A stretch of DNA of 18,048 nucleotides from an uncultured Bacillota bacterium (GTDB taxonomy: Bacteria > Bacillota_I > Bacilli_A > RFN20 > CAG-826): positions 1-18,048 of the forward strand of contig CAMORJ010000022.1 of NCBI GenBank assembly GCA_946623775.1, in the 5' to 3' direction. The notes beneath the pieces were generated by a model. It was not told the DNA's origin. It ran no database searches and was given only the letters and a program-made list of their open reading frames with translations. Positions within the stretch are counted from its first letter, which is position 1. The number at the start of each line of letters is the position of its first letter. The position numbers and the translations under genes were made by a program. Shown piece by piece: positions 1-7,125 of the stretch.

Positions 1-151
1 TTTCCAACAAAATACTCTGGCATTTTTACCAATTTTCCAACATTTATAATCCCCTTGCTCTCAAAGTATCATTCATCGGAGTTTCCTTAAGCCGCCCGCC
101 ACAAAAAGCAGGAAAAGTTAAGTCAGCGCGCACGCGCCATATATAAAACAA
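1..151. other. Left-edge intergenic stretch, no gene seen
   Basis: AT-rich sequence downstream of the acyltransferase gene. It holds a GC-rich palindrome (GCGCG-CA-CGCGC, 125-136) and a 9-base direct repeat TTTCCAACA (1-9 and 34-42). No open frame of convincing length, RNA gene or clear promoter is visible. Confidence 0.5.
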
Positions 152-176
152 ATATAAAAGAGGAAACCGATTTCCT
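152..176 (-). terminator. Rho-independent terminator of the glycolipid operon
   Basis: On the minus strand AGGAAA-UCGG-UUUCCU forms a 6-bp hairpin followed by CUUUUAUAUUU. The 5' arm overlaps the stop codon of the acyltransferase gene, so the transcript ends almost at the last codon. Confidence 0.65.
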
Positions 177-969
177 ACTTGGCTTCCTCTTCCGCTTTCA
201 CATAATGGATGTATTCCACATTCTCTTCGTCCGCGGAATAATCCAGCATAAACTCATACACCCTATCCCTGAGCTGCTTCTTGCGGTCCGCTAAAGAGAG
301 GGACATATCGGGATAGATCGGCCTAGACAAATGGATGGTCGGATATGGCCTCCTGTTCTTGAAGAACCTGCGGCTCCTATAGGTGGTGACCATCGCCATG
401 CAGGGGGTCCCAAGCACGGCGGGATAATAGAATGCGTCATCCCCGAATGGGCGGATATGGGTGTAATAAGGCCAGATGTGCGCTTCCGGGAAGATGGAGA
501 TGCCGCATTTCTGCTTGATCCTATGCTCCACCGCTTCCATGAACTTGGCGGATTCCGAAGGATTCTCTGGGGTAGGCAAGCACCCTAGCATCGTGACAAG
601 CCCCCTGATCAAGGGGATGGAGGTCGAGTCCTGATTGGCGACGATATAGGTCCTCTTGCCCCTAGAGACATTGACCTGGGCCGTCAAGGCATCGATGACC
701 TGGGTGTGGTTGCCATAGAAGAAGACGCCGGAATGGCGGAGGTGGCGCATGTTCTTCTTGCCTTTGACTTTGACGTGGTACCCAAGGAACACGAACAGCT
801 TCACGATCGGATAGGCGATGATGTAATACAAGAACCAGGAAAGGGCCCTGTAGAAGGGATTCTTGTGGAGATACTTATAGTTCTCGGGGAGAGGCTTCCT
901 CTTGATGTTGGTGCCCGAAAACTCATCGTTGAGCAAATCGTGGTAGTAGATGGTTTTCTTGATCTTCAT
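175..969 (-). CDS. PlsC-type 1-acylglycerol-phosphate / glycolipid acyltransferase
   Basis: 264 aa, member of the PlsC/LPLAT acyltransferase family, which transfers acyl chains to lysophosphatidate or related lipid hydroxyls at the inner membrane face. A hydrophobic segment lies at about 44-63. Motif I is NHTQVID (87-93; catalytic His88 and Asp93 in the HX4D box), and the glycerophosphate-binding block is FPEA (160-163), with Ala replacing the common Gly. The ATG overlaps the stop of the upstream glycosyltransferase (ATGA, 4 bp) and lacks a good Shine-Dalgarno site, so translation is probably coupled. The pairing suggests, but does not prove, that the acceptor is a glycolipid made by the partner rather than lysophosphatidate. 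The family call is firm; the substrate is inference. Confidence 0.85.
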   Translation of the reverse strand: MKIKKTIYYHDLLNDEFSGTNIKRKPLPENYKYLHKNPFYRALSWFLYYIIAYPIVKLFVFLGYHVKVKGKKNMRHLRHSGVFFYGNHTQVIDALTAQVNVSRGKRTYIVANQDSTSIPLIRGLVTMLGCLPTPENPSESAKFMEAVEHRIKQKCGISIFPEAHIWPYYTHIRPFGDDAFYYPAVLGTPCMAMVTTYRSRRFFKNRRPYPTIHLSRPIYPDMSLSLADRKKQLRDRVYEFMLDYSADEENVEYIHYVKAEEEAK

Positions 970-2120
970 TGCTGAGCTTTCTTCTTGGCGATCGTATCGA
1001 GATAGAACTGCTCCATTTTATCCATCGATTCGTTGAAGTCAAAGCGCGAGGCGTAGCCTTCATACAATTTGGCGTTGGCTTTCCTCTCCTCGGGGTGCTC
1101 GATGAAATAATCGATATGGCGGGCCAAATCCTTGGGAGAGCTATGGTGATAGACGTTCAGCTTCTTGTCGATGGCGAACGTCGAAACCGCCGAGATGCGC
1201 GAATCGGTCAATACGGGCGGCAGGCCTACCGAAACCGCCTCCAGGAAGGAGATCGGCTCGATGTCGACGAGCCCGCAGTGGGCATAGATGTCGCAGCAAT
1301 TGAGGATTTTGACCATCTCCTCATGGGGGTGGAATCCGAAGATCGGCTCGTTCGCGCAGTATTTTTTGGCGAGCCTGCGCAGCTTCTTTTCCGATGGGCC
1401 GGCGCCCGGGAGCACCAGGAGGATGTCCTTGGAATGCTTGGAGTACTTCATCGCCTTGAGCAGTATCTTATGGCACTTCTCGCGGGAATACCTCGCGGTA
1501 TAGGCGACGACGATTTTGCCTTTCATGTAATCGGGGCGCTCGACCTCGACTTTCTTGAAAGAGTTTTGGATGCCGTTGGAAATCACCCTCGCGTCGCATT
1601 GGAAATGCCAGATGCGCTTGGTGAGGTCATGGATGAATTGCGACGGGAAGTGGATGGCATCCACCTTTCCGAACAGCAATTTCCAGAAGCATTTATAGAC
1701 GATCCAGTTGATGAATCTGGAGTGATGGAGGAAGACGTGGTTGGTGTAATTCTCGGCGGAGGTATGCATGCTCGCCGTGGTGGCGATGCCTTTCTTCCGG
1801 CATAGGCGCACCGTCTTCGAGGACAATATGCCCGTGAAATTGAAGTGCACCACATCCGCCCCGTCGATGGCTTGCTCGACGATGTCCATCCTTTTCGAGG
1901 ATGCAGGGGCCACCCCATTATGGGCGACGTACCCATTGAAGGGGCCGAAGTTGATTTTGGGGACCACGTAAAAACCCTCTTGCCCCGCTTTGTCGGGGTC
2001 GCAGCAGACGATACGGACTTCATGTCCTTTCGCTTTGAGGGAATTCGCGACGTTTAGGGTGGCGATTGTCGTGCCGTTGTTGGCTTCGCCCAGGACGTCG
2101 CAGATGAATGTGATGACCAT
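966..2120 (-). CDS. GT4-family glycosyltransferase, probably glycolipid-forming
   Basis: 384 aa with the two-domain GT-B fold of family GT4, retaining enzymes that move a sugar from a nucleotide donor. The N-terminal acceptor half opens with a beta strand and a glycine/asparagine turn (GEANNGTT, 11-18). SNGI (181-184) precedes the C-terminal donor half, where YTARYSREK (207-215) supplies the Arg/Lys that hold the donor phosphates. DIEPISFLE (286-294) aligns with the usual EX7E motif but starts with Asp instead of Glu. It resembles diacylglycerol glucosyltransferases of Acholeplasma and streptococci in layout, and co-transcription with an acyltransferase supports a membrane glycolipid product. 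Only a weak ribosome site precedes the ATG. A cell-envelope glycan role is the alternative. Confidence 0.82.
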   Translation of the reverse strand: MVITFICDVLGEANNGTTIATLNVANSLKAKGHEVRIVCCDPDKAGQEGFYVVPKINFGPFNGYVAHNGVAPASSKRMDIVEQAIDGADVVHFNFTGILSSKTVRLCRKKGIATTASMHTSAENYTNHVFLHHSRFINWIVYKCFWKLLFGKVDAIHFPSQFIHDLTKRIWHFQCDARVISNGIQNSFKKVEVERPDYMKGKIVVAYTARYSREKCHKILLKAMKYSKHSKDILLVLPGAGPSEKKLRRLAKKYCANEPIFGFHPHEEMVKILNCCDIYAHCGLVDIEPISFLEAVSVGLPPVLTDSRISAVSTFAIDKKLNVYHHSSPKDLARHIDYFIEHPEERKANAKLYEGYASRFDFNESMDKMEQFYLDTIAKKKAQQ

Positions 2121-2170
2121 AATCGTTTTTGACCGTGGGAATTGTACTGAATTAACCCGCCTTGTCCTAG

Positions 2171-2202
2171 CCTTTCTTAAAGAAAGGTAGAAAAATATAC
2201 CA
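2171..2202 (-). promoter_or_regulatory. Extended -10 promoter with palindrome at the start site
   Basis: Minus strand TGG-TATATT (2202-2194) is an extended -10 element; no good -35 is seen. The predicted start (about 2187) coincides with an 8-bp-armed palindrome, CCTTTCTT-T-AAGAAAGG (2187-2171). It could be an operator over the start site or, in the RNA, a 5'-terminal hairpin protecting the glycosyltransferase/acyltransferase mRNA. Confidence 0.45.
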
Positions 2203-2258
2203 CACCCAAAACTCTACAGGTAGTAGAATCTTCTTTTTTAGCCGGGACGTGTATTGGA

Positions 2259-2330
2259 TTTCGCGCCAAAAACGGAAACTACGGAAATGGAAATGACCAT
2301 TAATCGGAAACCGGCGTTTTGGGCGCGAAA
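2259..2330. repeat. Imperfect 16-bp inverted repeat
   Basis: TTTCGCGCCAAAAACG (2259-2274) is repeated inverted at 2315-2330 with one mismatch, around about 40 bp. It sits between the DUF1295 terminator and the glycosyltransferase promoter, and is not needed for the terminator hairpin next to it. Confidence 0.6.
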
Positions 2331-2332
2331 AG

Positions 2333-2359
2333 AAAGCCTGGCCGACGCGACCAGGCTTC
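2333..2359 (-). terminator. Terminator of the DUF1295 gene
   Basis: Minus strand AAGCCUGG / CCAGGCUU (8 bp, 9-nt loop) followed by UCUUUU, about 20 bp after the DUF1295 stop codon. Confidence 0.8.
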
Positions 2360-2376
2360 AAATGGGCTGGACTGGC

Positions 2377-3330
2377 TTATCCGCGATACCCTTTCCAGGG
2401 GATGAAGCGGGAGACCTGCTTCTTGTATTCTGCGTATTGGGGATATTTGGATCCGGTGATGTCCTCGCCGAACGTCGAGGAGCCGATGAACAAGACGATG
2501 AGCAGCAACGCGCCCGCCGCGGACCAGTTGAACGGCACGACGTCGAAGGTCATGACCCCCGCGCCGATGGAGAAGATGAAGAAGCTGACCCAGATCATCT
2601 GCTCGCCGAGGTAATTGGGGTGGCGAGAATGCTTCCAGAGGCCGAAGGTATTGAAGCCTAGGTTGAATGGCGCGGGCAATTCCTCTAATTTCTTGCCTTC
2701 CTTGATCATCTTCCACTTGGTGGATTGGAAGGAGAACTGCTGCTCGTCCGCGACGGTTTCGAAAAGCAGGAAGAACATGAATAGGCCCATGGCCATGAAG
2801 TCGACCCAGCCCAAGGGGGCGGTAGAGCCCATGGAGACAAGCGCAGGGACTGTGATGAGCAAAACGAGGAAATTCTGATAGACGCAGATGAAGAAGAAAT
2901 TGAAGATCATCCATTTCCAATGGGGCTGGAATTCCTTCTTTTCGCGGAGGACCTGCCAGCGGTAATCCTCTTCGCCGGACCAGAATTTCAATTTGTAGGC
3001 GCCTTTCCTGGCGAAGTTGAAGGTAAGGCGGATGCCCCACAAAGTCGCTAAGACCGCCATGATGACTAAGCGCGGCGACATGCCGCCTTTCGCGGCGATG
3101 ACCCAGGTGTAGGCGATGGGCAGGATCGACCAAAGCTTATCCATCTGGCTGTTGTTATGGGCAAGCTCCCCCACCACAAAGCAATAAAGGGCGCTCGCGC
3201 CGCAGATGATGATCAGGATCAACGCGGTCTCAAGCTGCAGGTCATTGAGCTGGGGGCCAAGGGTGAAATAGAGCACTGGGCAGGCGGCTACCGTCAGCCC
3301 GATGATGATTGCCAGCAATACGGTTTTCAT
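2377..3330 (-). CDS. DUF1295 membrane protein (steroid 5-alpha-reductase-like fold)
   Basis: 317 aa polytopic membrane protein with about eight hydrophobic segments (for example near 4-22, 36-55, 87-104, 141-166, 177-192, 243-262, 270-285). The signature is GLWKHSRHPNYLGEQ (230-244), the conserved block of DUF1295, related to steroid 5-alpha reductases and isoprenylcysteine methyltransferases, where this region binds the cofactor. No substrate has been established for the bacterial subgroup; a lipid or isoprenoid reductase is plausible. The start is supported by a strong GGAGG Shine-Dalgarno sequence 6 nt before ATG. It is transcribed alone: a terminator follows and a separate operon lies upstream. 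TTGACG on the minus strand at 3391-3386 may be its -35, but no convincing -10 lies at the right distance. Confidence 0.85.
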   Translation of the reverse strand: MKTVLLAIIIGLTVAACPVLYFTLGPQLNDLQLETALILIIICGASALYCFVVGELAHNNSQMDKLWSILPIAYTWVIAAKGGMSPRLVIMAVLATLWGIRLTFNFARKGAYKLKFWSGEEDYRWQVLREKKEFQPHWKWMIFNFFFICVYQNFLVLLITVPALVSMGSTAPLGWVDFMAMGLFMFFLLFETVADEQQFSFQSTKWKMIKEGKKLEELPAPFNLGFNTFGLWKHSRHPNYLGEQMIWVSFFIFSIGAGVMTFDVVPFNWSAAGALLLIVLFIGSSTFGEDITGSKYPQYAEYKKQVSRFIPWKGYRG

Positions 3331-3433
3331 GAATACCTCCGATGCGCCTTAGGGGGCGTAGCAAAAAATACGATTCATATTGTATCGTCAACCCAACATA
3401 AATAGCCACAACAAATTCTCGAGCCTCTTTCAG

Positions 3434-3453
3434 CATCGAAAACCATCGAAAAC
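3434..3453. repeat. Tandem duplication of a 10-bp unit
   Basis: CATCGAAAAC occurs twice head to tail in the gap between the permease 3' end and the DUF1295 gene. No function is evident. Confidence 0.6.
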
Positions 3454-3512
3454 GCATGCACGCCCCCGCTGTTTTTGGAAAAACCACGCCGATTTCGAAT
3501 GGCGCGGAGGGA

Positions 3513-3597
3513 ATTTCTAAAACCAATGCATGGGCTTTTGCCCAATCGAAAAAGCCACTCGCGTGAGTGGCTTGATGGGATGATTGGTTTTAGAAAT
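3513..3597. repeat. Perfect 15-bp inverted repeat enclosing two hairpins
   Basis: ATTTCTAAAACCAAT (3513-3527) and its exact inverse (3583-3597) flank a hairpin TGGGC-TTTT-GCCCA (3531-3544) and the permease terminator stem (3553-3572). The right arm contains the last codons and stop of the permease gene. The 85-bp unit could fold as a three-way junction. Confidence 0.75.
3549..3573 (-). terminator. Terminator of the ABC operon
   Basis: Minus strand AGCCACUC-ACGC-GAGUGGCU, a perfect 8-bp stem, followed by UUUUUCG, 17 bp past the permease stop. Confidence 0.88.
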
Positions 3598-4273
3598 CCA
3601 CTTTCTCCAGGCGCTTGGAGGAGATTCTGTAGACCGCGATGTGAAGCGCCGCGGACAAGGCAACCGCTCCTGCCAGGATGCCGAATTGGATGCCGATATG
3701 GAGGGAATTCATGAATTCTAGGCCAGGGACATAGGGGAGGCCGATCGTGAAGATGCCGATATAGAACACGAAGCCCAGTATGGTGAATAGGGTCGACATG
3801 ACGATGGACTTGCCCTTCTTGTAATAGATGGGGAAGAAGATAAGATCCGCGATGGCGTATCCGATGATGGCGATGGCAAGAAGCAACACATAGCTATTCA
3901 GGCCTATGCCGGGGACGGTATTTTCCTTTGGGTTTTCCGCGCTGGCCAGGACGCTGGCGTTGATGATCCTTGCGACGGGATATAAGGCCGACATGATGAT
4001 TATGAAGGCCGCTTGCATCAACAAGACGGTGATGATCCTCGCTAGGACGATGTCCTTCTTGCGGACCGGCAATAGGGTCGAATAGAGCAGATCGTTGCTC
4101 TGCTGACCTTTGTTGGCCCCTAAGAAGAGGATGGGATAGCAAGTCAGGACATAGATGAATCCGATGCCCAAAGGATAAGAGGGGATCAGGATCATGAAGG
4201 GGAACAATGCGATGAACAGATAGCAGATGGGGTGCATCGCAAGCCTCATCTCTTTATAGATCAAAGCTTTCAT
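3590..4273 (-). CDS. ABC-2 family permease (ABC2_membrane_5-like)
   Basis: 227 aa membrane subunit of an ABC exporter. About six hydrophobic segments are visible (roughly 16-35, 36-52, 76-98, 126-147, 157-178, 190-212). The stretch SNDLLYSTLLPVRKKDIV (59-76), a cytoplasmic loop ending just before a helix, is typical of the ABC2_membrane_5 family found next to YtrB/BcrA-like ATPases. The gene overlaps the ATPase gene by 20 bp, has a good AGGAG site inside it, and ends at a strong terminator, so the two subunits are made together. The transported substrate is not deducible; related systems act in envelope stress, peptide-antibiotic resistance or lipid export. Confidence 0.82.
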   Translation of the reverse strand: MKALIYKEMRLAMHPICYLFIALFPFMILIPSYPLGIGFIYVLTCYPILFLGANKGQQSNDLLYSTLLPVRKKDIVLARIITVLLMQAAFIIIMSALYPVARIINASVLASAENPKENTVPGIGLNSYVLLLAIAIIGYAIADLIFFPIYYKKGKSIVMSTLFTILGFVFYIGIFTIGLPYVPGLEFMNSLHIGIQFGILAGAVALSAALHIAVYRISSKRLEKVDF

Positions 4274-5126
4274 TTTGGCTCCTGCTCCTTTCGATGTAGA
4301 CCATGATCTGCTCTAGGTCAGGCTCACGGGGTTCGATGCCTTTCCCAATGAAGGCATCTTTCTTATTCGCGTATATCAGTCCTTCGATGCGGTCCTCGAA
4401 TTCCTTGTAGGCGATGTATTCGCCAAGCAAGTCCTTGTTGGACGATTTGTCCACGACGAACAAATAGGAATCGACGAAGTTCTTTTTGGTGCCGGTGTAG
4501 ATGATTTCCCCATCGTGGATATAGGTGATGTCGGTCGCGCATTTGTCGAGGTCGCTGGTGATGTGGGTGGAGAACAGTATCGCCCTATCCTTGTTCTTGA
4601 CGATCTGGCGGAAGATGTCGAGTATCTCGTCCCTGGATACGGGGTCGAGCCCTGATGTCGGCTCATCGAGAATCAATAATTCCGCATGATGGGACAAGGC
4701 GATGGCGACCGAGTATTTGACCTTCATGCCGCTGGAGAGCTCTTCGAGCTTCTTGTCGATGTTCAGATTGAACAATCGGCACGCCTCTTCGAATTTCTTC
4801 TCATCGAATCGCTTATAGAACCTCTTGGTGACGTTCATCAATTGGCGGATCGTCTTGTTGGGGTAGTAATTCAATTCGCTTAGGGCGAAGCCGATCCGCT
4901 GCTTGTTCTCCAATTCGTTTTGGGACATGTCCGAATCGAACGCCGAGATTTCCCCGGACTCGTAATGGACGAGGTTCATGATGCATTTCAAGGTCGTGGT
5001 CTTTCCGGCCCCGTTGCGGCCGATGAAGCCCATGATCTGGCCTGGCTTCACTTCGAAAGACACGCCCTTCAAGGAGAATGAAGGGTAGGTCTTCCTCACG
5101 TTGTCCAGCTTCAGTATCGAGTTCAT
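4254..5126 (-). CDS. ABC transporter ATP-binding protein (YtrB/BcrA-like)
   Basis: 290 aa nucleotide-binding subunit. Walker A is GRNGAGKT (36-43), the signature is LSSGM (130-134), Walker B LLILDEP (150-156) is followed by the D-loop SGLD, and the switch His is H188 in FSTHI. The LSSGM form, in place of LSGGQ, is common in this exporter subgroup. About 75 residues after the switch region form a C-terminal extension of the BcrA/YtrB kind. The ATG overlaps the regulator gene stop (ATGA), with GGAGGAG as ribosome site inside the regulator gene. It pairs with the permease downstream, presumably as a homodimer driving a two-permease exporter. Confidence 0.9.
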   Translation of the reverse strand: MNSILKLDNVRKTYPSFSLKGVSFEVKPGQIMGFIGRNGAGKTTTLKCIMNLVHYESGEISAFDSDMSQNELENKQRIGFALSELNYYPNKTIRQLMNVTKRFYKRFDEKKFEEACRLFNLNIDKKLEELSSGMKVKYSVAIALSHHAELLILDEPTSGLDPVSRDEILDIFRQIVKNKDRAILFSTHITSDLDKCATDITYIHDGEIIYTGTKKNFVDSYLFVVDKSSNKDLLGEYIAYKEFEDRIEGLIYANKKDAFIGKGIEPREPDLEQIMVYIERSRSQNESFDL

Positions 5127-5323
5127 TTGGTCTGCTCCTCCCCCAGCGCATAGAAAGCATCGGCCTTCAATATGGCGATGCCCCTTTTCCTATCGCCCAA
5201 TACCATCAAGGTCTCGCCTTCTTTGATATCGAACATTCGGCGGGCTTCCTTGGGTATGGTGATCTGCCCTTTCGGGCCCACCTTCACGCTTGTTATGAAT
5301 CTATCTTCCTGCGATTTCTTCAT
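5123..5323 (-). CDS. AbrB/MazE/SpoVT-family transcriptional regulator
   Basis: 66 aa, a single swapped-hairpin AbrB domain. VGPKGQITIPKEARRMFDI (15-33) is the family's DNA-binding core, followed by a GETLMVLGD strand and a short tail. Such proteins bind DNA as dimers or tetramers. It is the first gene of the operon and overlaps the ATPase start by 4 bp, so it most likely controls its own operon, taking the place the GntR-type regulator has in Bacillus ytr operons. The promoter carries a dyad and three 9-bp direct repeats that are candidate sites. A MazE-type antitoxin is unlikely because no toxin gene is adjacent. Confidence 0.85.
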   Translation of the reverse strand: MKKSQEDRFITSVKVGPKGQITIPKEARRMFDIKEGETLMVLGDRKRGIAILKADAFYALGEEQTK

Positions 5324-5324
5324 A

Positions 5325-5349
5325 TTCTTACTTTTCTTACCTTTCTTAC
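5325..5349. repeat. Three 9-bp iterons before the abrB-like gene
   Basis: TTCTTAC recurs at 5325, 5334 and 5343, a strict 9-bp period. In the mRNA sense it reads GTAAGAA three times between the -10 element and the ATG. Candidate repressor sites or leader element. Confidence 0.6.
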
Positions 5350-5376
5350 TATATGGTATCTCTTGCCATATCGGAA
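5348..5376 (-). promoter_or_regulatory. Promoter and dyad operator of the abrB-ABC operon
   Basis: Minus strand TTCCGA (5376-5371), a 17-bp spacer and TATAGT (5353-5348). A perfect inverted repeat ATATGG-N9-CCATAT (5351-5371) fills the spacer and touches both hexamers, the usual position of a repressor site. Confidence 0.55.
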
Positions 5377-5421
5377 GGCAACAAAAAGAAACTTAGCATG
5401 GCAAAATGGCTTCTATCACTG

Positions 5422-5769
5422 CTACTTGTTGAAATATGGGCAGACGACTTTGCCTTTTTCCGTCATCAGGCCTAGCTTCTCCAACTCCATGCAGCGCTTG
5501 ATATTGGTCTCGGTCCAATGGGATTTCTTTTGCCTTGGCGAGAACCGCTGCACGAGAACCCCGTCCAGATTCCGCAGGGTGGAGTCGATCCAGCCGAAGC
5601 ATAAAGCCGCTTTCACGGCATCGTAGTAAGATAGGACGCCATCGCATTTCTCGGGCTTTTGCCGCGATACCCTCACGAAGAGCTCCGTTTCGCTTTCGGC
5701 GTTGTCCGAAAACCAGCGGTAGATCTCGTCGAAGCTTTTGAACTCAAGATAGGCGATGTCGGTTTTCAC
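5422..5769 (-). CDS. YdeI/OmdA-family protein
   Basis: 115 aa from a GTG start at 5769. YYDAVKAALCFGWIDS (48-63) and QRFSPRQKKSHW (74-85) are the hallmarks of the YdeI/OmpD-associated (OmdA) family, small cytoplasmic proteins linked in enterobacteria to peptide or bacteriocin tolerance but of unknown biochemistry. A longer frame exists from a TTG at 5793, but that lies in the terminator of the upstream gene and before a perfect TATAAT (5781-5776). With that -10, transcription would begin at or next to the GTG, giving a leaderless mRNA, and the family N-terminus also begins about here. The last ORF residues follow the family; no terminator is obvious after it. Confidence 0.8.
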   Translation of the reverse strand: MKTDIAYLEFKSFDEIYRWFSDNAESETELFVRVSRQKPEKCDGVLSYYDAVKAALCFGWIDSTLRNLDGVLVQRFSPRQKKSHWTETNIKRCMELEKLGLMTEKGKVVCPYFNK

Positions 5770-5775
5770 GAAGCC

Positions 5776-5781
5776 ATTATA
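5776..5781 (-). promoter_or_regulatory. Consensus -10 (TATAAT) six bases before a GTG start
   Basis: TATAAT on the minus strand is followed by GGCTTC and then GTG, so a start site 7 nt past the -10 is the first base of the codon. No good -35 is seen, which lowers confidence. Confidence 0.45.
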
Positions 5782-5791
5782 TCCTAGCGGC

Positions 5792-5819
5792 AAAGAAAAG
5801 CCGACGTTTCTGTCGGCTT
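5792..5819 (-). terminator. Terminator of the lipoprotein gene
   Basis: AAGCCGAC-AGAAAC-GUCGGCUU, a perfect 8-bp stem, followed by UUCUUU, 5 bp after the lipoprotein stop codon. Confidence 0.85.
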
Positions 5820-5824
5820 AATCC

Positions 5825-6949
5825 TTATGATATAGGGTAATTGACGTCCGGCACTCTCGTCGGGGTTGTGTCGAATCGGAAGTACTGACAATACCCGAAC
5901 GCCTCATATAAGACGCGGCCATTGGACATCTGGATGCTGTATTGGGAGCCGTCATGGAGTAAATAAGTCGCGATTCGGTAGGTTCCCCCGGCGATCCCCG
6001 CGTCCTCGATTTTGATGAGCGGGTCGTTCTGGAGAATCGATAGATTGTAATCGATATCCCTCTCGTCCTCGCTATAACGGACGGTCGGATTGGCGGTTGC
6101 GGGGTTGACGCCGATATAGCCGTCTTCGATCGTTATGCCTTTAAGGGTCTGCTTGCTGAGCCTGCTGACCCAGGGGAATACCTCTTCGAACGAATAGGGC
6201 TTATCCAGATAGAAACCATCATCCGTGATGACCAAAGTCGAATTCTGGCCAGGCATATTGAATTCATAATATGCATAGCCGCCTAGGGTTTCGTCATCCC
6301 TGATCGGCTTCAGCAGCTCGTTGTTCAGATAAGCGTGGAATGTGGCGTCGGTCACGATTTCGATTTTGAAGCTGATCTTCTGATTTTCATCATACGTCCC
6401 GCTTTTGGGAAGATCGGGCGAGACGTTAGTGCCGCCTTGGACGGTCAAGGTGTATTGGGCCGCGGTGGGTCTGCTTCCTAAAAGCGTTTTGAACAGCTCT
6501 TCGGATATCGGGTTCCTCGACCGATAAGCGCCATAGGCTCCTTCCATGCTGCTTCCATAGTAGATATAGTGGGTCGAATGGCTGATGTACATGGTGAAGG
6601 CATAGTCTTGGGTCGGATATGTCTCCAAAACGATGTAGGTCGTGATGTGCAGGCAGATCGCATCGTCGTCGCCTTCCTCCTTCGGATAGCCGAAGAAGGC
6701 GTCATAGATGCTGAATTCCACCCTGTCATAATCGGTATCCAAAAATGAATAATCGTTATAAGTCCATGCAGCCGACATGGCGACGCTCGCGCTGACTTTC
6801 ATGTCCTTGATGTCTGAAATATCAACGCCTGTTACATCTTCAAAATCGAAGGCGTTTCCCTTAAAAGAGGAGGCTCTCGGCGTCAAAGTGCATCCGCTTA
6901 GTAATAATAACGATGCCAAAAAGGGTATTATTTGTTTTCTTTCTCTCAT
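5825..6949 (-). CDS. Lipoprotein of unknown function
   Basis: 374 aa exported lipoprotein. The signal peptide (MRERKQ, then hydrophobic 7-18) ends in the lipobox LLSGC with Cys20 as the lipid anchor. The mature protein is soluble and rich in aromatic and acidic residues. Residues 166-242 run YTLTVQGGTNV to YYEFNMPGQNSTLVIT, resembling the divergent InlB B-repeat-like beta domains of Bacillota surface proteins, whose strands typically end in an F-x-MP block. The flanking regions match no family I recognise. It is a single-gene unit with its own terminator, and an AAGGGG ribosome site precedes the ATG. A role on the outer face of the membrane is all that can be inferred. Confidence 0.8.
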   Translation of the reverse strand: MRERKQIIPFLASLLLLSGCTLTPRASSFKGNAFDFEDVTGVDISDIKDMKVSASVAMSAAWTYNDYSFLDTDYDRVEFSIYDAFFGYPKEEGDDDAICLHITTYIVLETYPTQDYAFTMYISHSTHYIYYGSSMEGAYGAYRSRNPISEELFKTLLGSRPTAAQYTLTVQGGTNVSPDLPKSGTYDENQKISFKIEIVTDATFHAYLNNELLKPIRDDETLGGYAYYEFNMPGQNSTLVITDDGFYLDKPYSFEEVFPWVSRLSKQTLKGITIEDGYIGVNPATANPTVRYSEDERDIDYNLSILQNDPLIKIEDAGIAGGTYRIATYLLHDGSQYSIQMSNGRVLYEAFGYCQYFRFDTTPTRVPDVNYPIS

Positions 6950-7125
6950 ATTTTTCCCCTTCCGCCCAGTGTTTTGCGGTAGATAAATGATATACGGGAT
7001 ACTATATAATGCAATGCGGTTTCCATGTTCGGCTTCATTAGAGGGTGAACGGAGCCCCTAAATTTGGTCGCAATTTTGCTTTTCTGCAAGCTAAACTAAT
7101 AACGCAAAGGGAATAGGCATTCTTC

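Noticed and set aside
969..1805. Plus-strand 278-codon open frame opposite the glycosyltransferase
   Set aside because: It is antisense to a clear GT4 gene, has no family features, and follows from the codon bias of the real gene.
2300..3133. 277-codon minus-strand frame overlapping the DUF1295 gene
   Set aside because: It is an Arg/His/Pro-rich shifted-frame translation within a real gene and lacks its own ribosome site.
5770..5793. TTG start 8 codons upstream for the YdeI-like protein
   Set aside because: It falls in the U run of the preceding terminator and before the TATAAT. The family N-terminus fits the GTG at 5769 better.
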